The notes under the pieces were generated by a model. It was not told the DNA's origin. It ran no database searches and was given only the letters and a program-made list of their open reading frames with translations. Both the position numbers and the translations under genes were made by a program. From Mycobacterium sp. (GTDB lineage Bacteria > Actinomycetota > Actinomycetes > Mycobacteriales > Mycobacteriaceae), in assembly GCA_019246375.1 (NCBI GenBank), contig JAFAQO010000715.1, positions 1 through 11,034 on the forward strand: DNA of 11,034 nt. Reading direction: 5' to 3'. This document shows positions 1 through 6,981 of the stretch, piece after piece. Positions within the stretch are counted from its first letter, which is position 1; each line of letters begins with the position of its first letter.

Positions 1-870
1 GCCGACGGGGGTGACATCGCCGACGGTGACGCCGAGAGGAGCGTTGGCCACGAAGTGCCCAAGCAGTGGCATGGTCGCGGAAAACATCATCATGCACCAG
101 GACAGCGTGACATCGAGGTCGCTAATGGTATCCGATATCGTCGAGTTGCCCGCGAGGACATTGAGAGCGCTCCAGGCATCTCCGAGTGGTCCCCCGTTCA
201 ATATGCCACTGATCGGGTTGTTGCTGAGCGATCCCAGCGCGCTCTGCAGGTTGCCAAGCAGCCCGCTGAGCCCCGACGATGCCGCATTGCTGTTGACAGC
301 ATTGGTGACTGCGGCAGCTTGTAGTCCCGACCCGGCCGGGTCGGTGTTGTTCGCTGGCGGGGTCAGCGGTGACAACTGCGCGTTGGTCGCCGACGAGCTG
401 GCATAGCCGTACATCGCGGCGGCGTCTTGCGCCCACATCTCCCCGTATTGAGCCTCGGTGGCCGCGATCGCCGGGGTGTTCTGCCCCAGGATGTTGGTCG
501 CCGTTAGTGCCGCCAGCTGTGCCCGGTTGGCCGCGATCATCGGTGGCGGCACCGTGGCGGCAAACGCCGTCTCGTAGGCCGCCGCCGATGCGGTGGCCTG
601 GGAGGCCGCATGCTGCAGCTGCCCGGAGGTGGTCTCCAACCAGGCGATGTAGGGCTGGGCCGCGGCGGCCATCGACGCCGATGACGGCCCCAACCATTCC
701 GAGCCGGTGAGCTGGGAGATCACCGACTGATAGGACGCCGCGGTGTTGCTCAGTTCAGAGCCCAGGCTGCCGAACGCCGAAGCGGCGGCCATCAACGGCC
801 CCGCCCCGGCGCCGGAGTACATGAGCGCCGAGTTGACCTCCGGGGGTCGCGCTGCGAAATCAAAAGGCAT
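1..870 (-). CDS. PPE family protein, N-terminal part (C-terminus outside window)
   Basis: Reading leftwards from the ATG at 868-870, the frame stays open for exactly 290 codons to base 1, so the gene is truncated by the window edge, not broken. The protein has the PPE signature: Pro9-Pro10-Glu11, the WxG motif as Trp59-Leu-Gly61, and the [13 protein letters not shown] stretch at residues 144-156, all within the roughly 180-residue helical PPE domain. After that comes a Ser/Asn/Gly/Leu-rich variable region (about 160-290). PPE domains pair with PE proteins, are held by an EspG chaperone and are exported by type VII secretion; the gene lies 74 bp downstream of a PE gene, as usual for a co-secreted pair. 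It resembles PPE15 of M. tuberculosis from memory. Whether it ends in an SVP or another C-terminal motif cannot be seen. The start has only a weak AGGA about 10 bases upstream, so translation may depend on the PE transcript. Confidence 0.93.
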   Translation of the reverse strand, partial: MPFDFAARPPEVNSALMYSGAGAGPLMAAASAFGSLGSELSNTAASYQSVISQLTGSEWLGPSSASMAAAAQPYIAWLETTSGQLQHAASQATASAAAYETAFAATVPPPMIAANRAQLAALTATNILGQNTPAIAATEAQYGEMWAQDAAAMYGYASSSATNAQLSPLTPPANNTDPAGSGLQAAAVTNAVNSNAASSGLSGLLGNLQSALGSLSNNPISGILNGGPLGDAWSALNVLAGNSTISDTISDLDVTLSWCMMMFSATMPLLGHFVANAPLGVTVGDVTPVG

Positions 871-944
871 TTTCTGTAAATCCTGTCTTTTAGTTAACCA
901 ATTGCGCTTGGTATCTAACCGGCCACCGCTGGCCGCCTGGATTG
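871..944 (-). other. PE-PPE intercistronic spacer with small hairpin
   Basis: This 74-bp gap between the PE stop and the PPE start is AT-rich for this DNA and includes a GTTAAC palindrome near 893-898. A 6-bp stem with a 4-base loop, CGGCCA (920-925) against TGGCCG (930-935), sits close to the PE stop. It could be a weak attenuator or an RNA-processing element in a PE-PPE transcript. There is no U-tract, so it is not a convincing terminator, and I see no clear internal promoter. Confidence 0.35.
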
Positions 945-1886
<942 letters not shown>

Positions 1887-1892
1887 GTATTT

Positions 1893-1897
1893 CTCCT
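1893..1897 (-). promoter_or_regulatory. Ribosome binding site of the PE gene
   Basis: The minus strand reads AGGAG followed by 6 bases and the ATG at 1886. This is the clearest Shine-Dalgarno sequence in the window and fixes the PE start. It abuts the 3' arm of a 10-bp inverted repeat described separately. Confidence 0.75.
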
Positions 1898-1988
1898 AGG
1901 CGAAAGAGACCGACCCGTTAAGAGGGGTCGGCCACGGTGATCAGTTGTGTGGTTTCTGGCAACGGATCCACGGCTACACTTTCGCCTA
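1897..1988 (-). promoter_or_regulatory. Structured PE leader: 10-bp inverted repeat enclosing a second hairpin
   Basis: TAGGCGAAAG (1897-1906) and CTTTCGCCTA (1979-1988) are exact reverse complements 72 bases apart. In the PE transcript the downstream arm overlaps the first bases of the Shine-Dalgarno sequence, so pairing would partly cover it. Inside the loop is a second perfect 7-bp stem, CCGACCC (1910-1916) against GGGTCGG (1925-1931), with an 8-base loop. The nesting suggests a folded 5' leader that could control PE/PPE translation. That role is inference; no known riboswitch class is recognised. Confidence 0.45.
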
Positions 1989-2054
1989 ACCAAGAGTGGA
2001 GTGTATAGCGGGTTAATCGCTTTTTAACTCCCGGGGACGAACATTTAACAAATC

Positions 2055-2085
2055 GACTTAGAATCGGCGAGCATCGATTCGAGTC
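2055..2085. repeat. Broken palindrome in the intergenic region
   Basis: GACT (2055-2058) plus GAATCG (2061-2066) are mirrored by CGATTC (2075-2080) plus AGTC (2082-2085), giving ten paired positions around an 8-base loop with a small asymmetric interruption. It could be a protein-binding site or an RNA hairpin. It lies about 170-200 bp upstream of the PE start and about 470 bp upstream of ffh. Confidence 0.4.
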
Positions 2086-2151
2086 CTAAGGGGCACGTAA
2101 AAGTTTGGTTAAAACATACTCACAGTTGTCGGTTTTGCCCGTAGGAAGGCT

Positions 2152-2173
2152 CATCCGGGCGTTATCCCGGGTG
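2152..2173. repeat. GC-rich hairpin in the intergenic region
   Basis: CATCCGGG (2152-2159) can pair with CCCGGGTG (2166-2173) around the 6-base loop CGTTAT, an 8-bp stem with one G-T pair. No T-run follows on either side. It may be a terminator-like element for a leftward or rightward leader transcript, or an operator. Nothing in the sequence decides between these. Confidence 0.35.
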
Positions 2174-2493
2174 GAGGGCTATGCAGGCGTCCCGCTCCGA
2201 AAACCATCGCCGCGACGCCACCGTCTTGACTTTGCGAATCGTCACAACTCCCGACTTCGTAGGTGCATGCTATTGTCCGGCTGGGGGTTACGTGGCTTTA
2301 GGATTCCGGATATTGAGTCAAGACACCGGTGCCGTAACCGATTTTTAACCGAAGTGACCAGACACTTAACAGACCTGTGGCGCTGAATCAATCAGGTAAT
2401 TGTTCTCTACAGTGCCGCCTTAAGTAAAAACACTGAGAGTTCTTCACCGGCTCGGTTAGACAGGCGGGACGTCAACCGAGACCGGCTGCGCCC

Positions 2494-2533
2494 GGCTCCT
2501 CCTCCCGCCGCTCCCGCGGCGCGCATCGTCGCC
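2494..2533 (+). repeat. Dispersed hairpin repeat, copy upstream of ffh
   Basis: This 40-bp stretch starts GGCTCCTCC and ends GCATCGTCGCC, flanking a 6-bp stem CGCCGC (2506-2511) / GCGGCG (2516-2521) with loop TCCC. The same flanks, with only T for C in the right one, surround a different but equally self-complementary core in the tandem copies at 10929-11034. Conserved flanks around a changed but still palindromic core point to a shared repeat family. I recall similar GGCTCCTCC...GCATCGTCGCC intergenic elements in M. tuberculosis, but cannot check this here. Confidence 0.6.
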
Positions 2534-2537
2534 CCGC

Positions 2538-2550
2538 TAGGCTTGGCTGC
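2538..2550 (+). promoter_or_regulatory. Candidate -10 element for a leaderless ffh transcript
   Basis: TAGGCT at 2538-2543 fits the mycobacterial -10 pattern TANNNT and ends 7 bases before the GTG at 2551. No Shine-Dalgarno sequence precedes that GTG. This spacing would place the transcription start on the start codon, giving a leaderless mRNA, a common arrangement in mycobacteria. No good -35 is visible about 17 bases upstream, where the hairpin repeat lies. Confidence 0.4.
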
Positions 2551-4122
2551 GTGTTTGAATCGCTGTCCGACAGGTTGACCGGCGCCCTACAGGGACTGCG
2601 GGGCAAGGGTCGGTTAACCGACGCCGATATCGACGCCACCGCCCGCGAGATCCGGCTGGCGTTGCTCGAAGCCGACGTGTCGCTGCCGGTGGTGCGCACC
2701 TTTGTGAGCCGGATCAAGGAGCGCGCCAAGGGCGCCGAGGTGTCCGCCGCGCTCAACCCGGCACAGCAGGTCGTCAAGATCGTGAACGAGGAACTGATCG
2801 GCATCCTCGGCGGCCAGACCCGCCGGCTGGCATTCGCGAAGACACCGCCGACCGTGATCATGCTCGCCGGCCTACAGGGCTCCGGTAAGACGACGCTGGC
2901 CGGCAAACTGGCCACCTGGCTGCGCGGCCAAGGGCATACACCGCTGCTGGTGGCCTGTGACCTGCAGCGGCCGGGCGCGGTCAACCAGCTCCGCATTGTG
3001 GGGGAGCGGGCCTGCGTCGCGGTCTTCGCGCCGCATCCGGGCACGTCCGTCGAGGCGGAGGCCGAACCGACCGGAGCCGGCCCTGGTCACCCGGTCGCCG
3101 TGGCGTCTGCCGGGCTCGCCGAGGCGCGGACCAAACACTTCGACGTCGTCATCGTCGACACCGCCGGGCGGCTGGGCATCGACGATGAGCTGATGGCGCA
3201 GGCCGCCGCTATCCGTGCCGCTGTCGATCCTGACGAGGTGCTGTTCGTCCTGGACGCGATGATCGGCCAGGACGCCGTCGCCACCGCCGAGGCATTCGGC
3301 GCGGGCGTCGGCTTCACCGGTGTGGTGCTGACCAAGCTCGACGGCGACGCCCGCGGCGGCGCAGCGCTATCGGTCCGCGAAGTGGCCGGTGTTCCAATAC
3401 TTTTCGCCTCGACCGGCGAAAAGCTGGAGGACTTCGACGTCTTCCACCCGGACCGGATGGCCAGCCGCATCCTGGGCATGGGCGATGTGCTCAGCCTGAT
3501 CGAGCAGGCCGAGCAGGTCTTCGACGCCCAACAGGCGGAAGCCGCCGCCGCGAAGATCGGGTCCGGTGAACTGACGCTGGAAGATTTCCTCGAGCAGATG
3601 CTGACCATCCGCAAGATGGGCCCGATCGGCAACCTGCTGGGCATGCTGCCCGGGGCGGGCCAGATGAAGGACGCGCTGGCCGCCGTTGACGACAAACAAC
3701 TCGACCGGCTGCAGGCCATCATTCGCGGTATGACCCCGGCCGAGCGGGCCGATCCCAGAATCATCAACGCTTCGCGGCGGCTGCGCATCGCCAACGGCTC
3801 CGGTGTGACCGTGTCGGAGGTCAACCAGCTCGTCGACCGCTTCTTCGAGGCCCGCAAGATGATGTCGTCGATGCTTGGCGGCATCCCCGGCATGGGCCGC
3901 AAGTCCGCGACTCGCAAGGCTGCAAAAGCCAAGGCCGGCAAGGGCAAAAAGGGTAAGAAGGGGGCCCGCGGCCCCACACCGCCCAAGGTACGCAGCCCGC
4001 TCGGTGCGGGCCTGCCAACCGGGTTCCCCGACTTGTCGCATATGCCCGAGGGCCTCAACGAGCTGCCACCGGGGCTGGCCGATTTTGACCTGTCCAAACT
4101 GAACTTCCCGGGTAGGAAGTAG
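2551..4122 (+). CDS. ffh: Signal recognition particle protein Ffh (SRP54 GTPase)
   Basis: Ffh binds signal peptides emerging from the ribosome and, with the 4.5S-type SRP RNA and the receptor FtsY, delivers nascent membrane proteins to SecYEG. The 523 residues match the family size in mycobacteria. The N domain covers about 1-95. The G domain has the P-loop GLQGSGKT (107-114), DLQRPGA (137-143), DTAGR (203-207) and TKLDGDARGG (261-270). The methionine-rich M domain follows (about 325-440), with its RNA-binding SRRLRIANGSG (408-418). A lysine-rich, proline-containing tail (about 451-523) is typical of actinobacteria. A small acidic/Gly-rich insertion at about 166-180 seems longer than I recall for M. 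tuberculosis Ffh. The GTG at 2551 begins MFESLSDRLT, the expected N-terminus. The next gene begins 8 bases after the stop, suggesting co-transcription. Confidence 0.97.
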   Translation: MFESLSDRLTGALQGLRGKGRLTDADIDATAREIRLALLEADVSLPVVRTFVSRIKERAKGAEVSAALNPAQQVVKIVNEELIGILGGQTRRLAFAKTPPTVIMLAGLQGSGKTTLAGKLATWLRGQGHTPLLVACDLQRPGAVNQLRIVGERACVAVFAPHPGTSVEAEAEPTGAGPGHPVAVASAGLAEARTKHFDVVIVDTAGRLGIDDELMAQAAAIRAAVDPDEVLFVLDAMIGQDAVATAEAFGAGVGFTGVVLTKLDGDARGGAALSVREVAGVPILFASTGEKLEDFDVFHPDRMASRILGMGDVLSLIEQAEQVFDAQQAEAAAAKIGSGELTLEDFLEQMLTIRKMGPIGNLLGMLPGAGQMKDALAAVDDKQLDRLQAIIRGMTPAERADPRIINASRRLRIANGSGVTVSEVNQLVDRFFEARKMMSSMLGGIPGMGRKSATRKAAKAKAGKGKKGKKGARGPTPPKVRSPLGAGLPTGFPDLSHMPEGLNELPPGLADFDLSKLNFPGRK

Positions 4123-4130
4123 CCGCAGTC

Positions 4131-5198
4131 GTGCGGCTGCACGTCCGCGGTTTCGGGCTGCCGGACGAAGCGGTGCTCGACCTGTGGATCGTCGACGGTG
4201 AGATCAGCCTGGAGCCGGTCGCGGGCGCTGACACCGTCTTTGACGGCGGCTGGATCATGCCGGGTCTCGTCGACGCGCACTGTCACGTCGGGATCGGTCC
4301 GGGCGGTCCTGTCGACTTGGATGAGGCGGTCCGTCAGGCCGAAACCGAACGTGCCGCCGGTGCGTTGTTGCTCCGCGACTGCGGCGCGCCGATCGATACC
4401 CGCAGCCTCGACGAGCGCCATGACCTTCCGCGGATCATTCGCGCCGGACGTCACCTGGCCCGCCCGAAGCGCTATCTCCCAGGTCTTCCGATCGATATCG
4501 ACGACGAATCGCAGCTTCCGGCGGCGGTGGCCGAGCAGGCACGGCGCGGCGACGGTTGGGTCAAGCTAGTCGGCGACTGGATCGACCGCGAGGTGGGTGA
4601 TCTGGCTCCGCTGTGGTCCGACGAGGTGCTCAAGACGGCGATCGACACCGCGCATGCACACGGCGCGCGGGTCACGGCTCACGTGTTCGGCGAGGACGCC
4701 CTGCCGGGGCTCATCGGCGCAGGCATCGACTGCATCGAGCACGGCAGCGGGCTGACCGACGACACCATCGACCTGATGGTCGAGCACGGCACGGCGCTGG
4801 TGCCGACGTTGATCAACCTCGAAAACTTTCCGGGCATCGCCGACTCCGCGGAGCGCTACCCGGCATATGCCGAGCACATGCGCAGCCTGTATTGCCGCGG
4901 CGCGCAGCGGATCGGCGCGGCGCGCGAGGCCGGCGTACCGATCTACGCCGGCACCGATGCCGGCGGCGGGATCGCCCACGGGCGCATCGCCGACGAGGTC
5001 GAGGCGCTCAAGGGCATCGGGATGAGTGCTATCGACGCACTGGGCGCGGCGTCCTGGACCGCGCGTCGCTGGCTGGGGCGGCCCGGCCTGGATCATGGCG
5101 CGTCAGCTGATCTGTTGTGCTACGCAGACGACCCACGCCAGGGTGCGGCCGTGCTGAACCATCCGGATCTGGTGATCCTGCGCGGGAAGCTGTTCTGA
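4131..5198 (+). CDS. Metal-dependent amidohydrolase (Rv2915c-like)
   Basis: A 355-residue member of the amidohydrolase superfamily, of the imidazolonepropionase/prolidase-like type. An N-terminal beta-sandwich segment leads into PGLVDAHCHVG with the metal-binding HxH pair His50/His52. Further candidate active-site residues are Lys145 (KLVGDW, a possible carboxylated lysine), His184 (TAHVF), His204 (CIEHG) and Asp276 (GTDAG), so the full metal-ligand set looks intact. The C-terminus returns to the sandwich (ADLLCYADDP). Substrate is unknown; the family includes hydrolases of cyclic amides and dipeptides. It starts with GTG 8 bases after ffh, with AGGAAG at 4114-4119 inside the end of ffh, so translation is likely coupled. 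It appears to be the orthologue of Rv2915c, which sits next to ffh in M. tuberculosis by memory. No signal peptide is seen, so a cytosolic enzyme is expected. Confidence 0.88.
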   Translation: MRLHVRGFGLPDEAVLDLWIVDGEISLEPVAGADTVFDGGWIMPGLVDAHCHVGIGPGGPVDLDEAVRQAETERAAGALLLRDCGAPIDTRSLDERHDLPRIIRAGRHLARPKRYLPGLPIDIDDESQLPAAVAEQARRGDGWVKLVGDWIDREVGDLAPLWSDEVLKTAIDTAHAHGARVTAHVFGEDALPGLIGAGIDCIEHGSGLTDDTIDLMVEHGTALVPTLINLENFPGIADSAERYPAYAEHMRSLYCRGAQRIGAAREAGVPIYAGTDAGGGIAHGRIADEVEALKGIGMSAIDALGAASWTARRWLGRPGLDHGASADLLCYADDPRQGAAVLNHPDLVILRGKLF

Positions 5199-5222
5199 TT
5201 CGCAGCCGACACATTGGCCCGT

Positions 5223-5234
5223 TAGTATTTGCAA
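5223..5234 (+). promoter_or_regulatory. Candidate -10 element for a leaderless pknI transcript
   Basis: TAGTAT at 5223-5228 matches TANNNT and ends 6 bases before the ATG at 5235. No Shine-Dalgarno sequence is present in the 36 bases after the preceding stop codon. A transcript starting at or beside this ATG would be leaderless. The start region also forms a perfect 10-bp palindrome, ATTTGCAAAT (5227-5236). No clear -35 is visible. Confidence 0.4.
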
Positions 5235-6905
5235 ATGGCCTTGGCCAGCGGCGACGTTTTTGCTGGATACACCATCGTGCGCATGCTGGATTTCGGTGCA
5301 ATGGGCGAGCTATATCTTGCGCAGCACCCCAGGCTGCCGCGCCAGGACGCCTTAAGAGTTTTGCCTGCCGCGATGACGGCCGACACCGAGTTTCGCCAGC
5401 GGTTCATGCGCGAAGCCGACATAGCGGCAAGGCTTTATCACCCACACATCCTGGAGATGTATGACCGCGGCGAGTTCGACGGGCGGCTCTGGATCACTAC
5501 GGACTGCGTCACCGGGACTGACGCCGCGCAGCTCGTGGCCGACCGGTATACCTCCGGTATGCCGGCCGGTGAAGCCTTTGCAATTGTCGCCGCCGTCGCC
5601 GGGGCGCTCGATTTCGCCCACCAGCGGGGGCTGCTGCACCGTGACGTCAAGCCGGCCAACATACTGCTCACCGGTCCGCAGGACGGTGAACAACGAATCC
5701 TATTGACCGGATTTGGATTAGCGCGATACCTCGGTGACGCAAACGGAGGCACGGCCAGCAATCTCACCGTGGAAGCGGTCGCCTACGCCGCTCCCGAACT
5801 GCTGACGGACGTGGGCATCGACGGGCGCGTCGACCAGTACGGGCTTGCCGCCACCGCGTTTCACCTTCTTACTGGCGCGCCGCCGTATCAGAGTTCGAAG
5901 GCGAGCGCGATCATCGGCCAGCAGTTGAGCGCTGCGCCGCCGCCGAGTCTCAGCGATCGCCGCCCTGAATTGGCTTCTCTTGACGGGGTAATGGGCACCG
6001 CGCTGGCGAAAAACCCCGCAGCCCGGTACGGCCAATGCTGCGAGTTCGCGGATGCGCTCATCGGGCGGGCCGGCGTATGGGTCGATGACCGCAGCCCGGG
6101 GACCACGTTCACCGTCGTCGAATACCCCGACGACGCGGAGCCCGAGACACAGTGGGCGCCCACCGTATCCGCCGAGCCGATCCCACCGGTGGGGGTCAGG
6201 CGCACGTGGCCATGGATCCTGCTCGGCGCGGCGGCCGGAGCGGCTGTGGTCCTGCTGGGTGTGCTGCTCGTCGCGGGCATCCTGATGGAACGAAAAAACA
6301 ACAGCACCGCTACCCAGGCGGCCAGCCCGCCAACTCGGCCCCCGGCCGCCGCTCCGACAAGCAGTCCTCCGGCCACGCCTGCGCCGGGTCAGCAACTCAA
6401 CGGCGCCTACCAAGTCGACGTCAACCGCTCACAACAGACGTACAACGGCAACTCGGACCCCCAACCGCCCGACGTGAGCACTTGGTGGGCGTTTCGTTCG
6501 TCGTGCACACCGGCCGGATGCGTTGCCGCCGGAATCATGCTCGACAACGACAACCACCTCACGCCCAGCACATCCGGTGGCGACCATCCGCTCGTGCTGG
6601 ATTTCCGCGACGGTTCCTGGCAGTCCCGGCCCGAGACCGTGCTATTCCCATGCGTCGGACCGAGCGGAGCAGCCGGAAAGCAGACCACCAAGCAGGTGCT
6701 GTCGCTGCAATCGCAGGGCAACGGCCCGCTGCGCGGCGTTATGACCGTCACCGTCGAGACCGATGAATGCGGCCAAAAAGGAGCGGAAATCGTGATCCCC
6801 GCGGTAGCCGGCCGGATCGGCGATGTGCCGCCGGGCGTCACGGTGCCCGAGCCGCCGACATCGACCTCAGCCGCGCCAACCACCACGACGCCGACGACGC
6901 GCTGA
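5235..6905 (+). CDS. pknI: PknI-like transmembrane Ser/Thr kinase homologue, predicted pseudokinase
   Basis: A 556-residue protein with a cytosolic kinase fold (about 10-270), a proline/acidic linker, one transmembrane helix (about 325-351, WPWILLGAAAGAAVVLLG onward), a Thr/Pro-rich stretch and an extracytoplasmic domain (about 385-530) with four cysteines, including CTPAGC. The N-terminus MALAS, the TWWAFRSSCTP region and the domain order match M. tuberculosis PknI, a kinase linked to cell growth and division. Unlike an active kinase, the ATP-anchoring lysine (Lys41 in PknI) is Arg41 (DALRVL), the DFG aspartate is Gly159 (LLTGFG), and the first glycine of the P-loop is Asp19. The catalytic-loop HRDVKPAN (135-142) is intact. 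The frame is open throughout, so this is not a broken gene. ATG 5235 is preferred over an in-frame TTG at 5229 because of the PknI match and the -10 spacing. The neighbours are two hydrolases. Confidence 0.9.
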   Translation: MALASGDVFAGYTIVRMLDFGAMGELYLAQHPRLPRQDALRVLPAAMTADTEFRQRFMREADIAARLYHPHILEMYDRGEFDGRLWITTDCVTGTDAAQLVADRYTSGMPAGEAFAIVAAVAGALDFAHQRGLLHRDVKPANILLTGPQDGEQRILLTGFGLARYLGDANGGTASNLTVEAVAYAAPELLTDVGIDGRVDQYGLAATAFHLLTGAPPYQSSKASAIIGQQLSAAPPPSLSDRRPELASLDGVMGTALAKNPAARYGQCCEFADALIGRAGVWVDDRSPGTTFTVVEYPDDAEPETQWAPTVSAEPIPPVGVRRTWPWILLGAAAGAAVVLLGVLLVAGILMERKNNSTATQAASPPTRPPAAAPTSSPPATPAPGQQLNGAYQVDVNRSQQTYNGNSDPQPPDVSTWWAFRSSCTPAGCVAAGIMLDNDNHLTPSTSGGDHPLVLDFRDGSWQSRPETVLFPCVGPSGAAGKQTTKQVLSLQSQGNGPLRGVMTVTVETDECGQKGAEIVIPAVAGRIGDVPPGVTVPEPPTSTSAAPTTTTPTTR

Positions 6906-6922
6906 CGGCGCTCGCCCGAGAA

Positions 6923-6944
6923 AGATTGTAAGTACTCACTATCT
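6923..6944. promoter_or_regulatory. 22-bp imperfect palindrome, candidate TetR operator
   Basis: The half-sites AGATTGTAAGT (6923-6933) and ACTCACTATCT (6934-6944) are reverse complements at 9 of 11 positions. The element overlaps the -35 and spacer of a candidate promoter for the hydrolase-tetR pair, which is where a TetR repressor would act. TetR proteins bind palindromes of about this size, and many control their own operon. Assignment to the regulator at 8780-9376 is inference from position. Confidence 0.5.
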
Positions 6945-6954
6945 ACGTTACGGT
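6926..6954 (+). promoter_or_regulatory. Candidate SigA-type promoter for the hydrolase-tetR unit
   Basis: TTGTAA (6926-6931), a 17-bp spacer and TACGGT (6949-6954) fit the mycobacterial housekeeping pattern TTGACA-N17-TANNNT at four of six -35 positions and all three fixed -10 positions. Transcription would start near 6961, leaving a leader of about 21 bases that contains the GGAGGG ribosome binding site at 6972-6977. Confidence 0.4.
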
Positions 6955-6981
6955 GGCCGTACCCGGAAATTGGAGGGCGCC

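Larger units (their letters stand above)
1887..2550. other. 664-bp divergent intergenic region between the PE gene and ffh
   Basis: No convincing gene lies here. The stretch is clearly richer in A and T than its flanks and has seven TTAA sites between 2013 and 2423, rare in such GC-rich DNA; one pair forms GTTAA-N7-TTAAC at 2012-2028. It holds the structured PE leader, a broken palindrome at 2055-2085, a hairpin at 2152-2173, and a copy of a dispersed hairpin repeat next to ffh. It must carry the promoters for the PE/PPE unit (leftward) and probably ffh (rightward). AT-rich DNA upstream of PE/PPE genes in mycobacteria is often bound by nucleoid proteins such as Lsr2, which is a reasonable but untested idea here. 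Confidence 0.6.

Noticed and set aside
2075..2085. tRNA T-arm-like sequence (GATTCGAGTCC)
   Set aside because: It resembles the TTCGANTC core of a tRNA 3' end, but the flanks do not form a T-stem and there is no acceptor stem or anticodon arm, so neither a tRNA nor an attachment-site relic is supported.
2105..2386. 93-codon open frame starting with TTG in the intergenic region
   Set aside because: Its composition follows the AT-rich non-coding DNA, the product (many Arg, no domain) looks random, and the AAGGGG upstream is too far (about 11 bases) from a weak TTG start.
3087..4454. 455-codon open frame on the minus strand
   Set aside because: It lies antisense across ffh and the next gene, both certain. 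Long antisense frames are expected in GC-rich coding DNA, and the product is low-complexity Ser/Arg/Ala.
5229..5234. TTG start for pknI two codons upstream of the ATG
   Set aside because: It would add only Met-Gln, lacks a ribosome binding site and fits the PknI N-terminus and the -10 spacing less well than ATG 5235.
6823..6981. N-terminal extension of the D-aminoacylase-like hydrolase
   Set aside because: The in-frame upstream part reads Arg/Pro-rich nonsense overlapping the end of pknI, while the GTG at 6982 has a ribosome binding site and the family-typical N-terminus.
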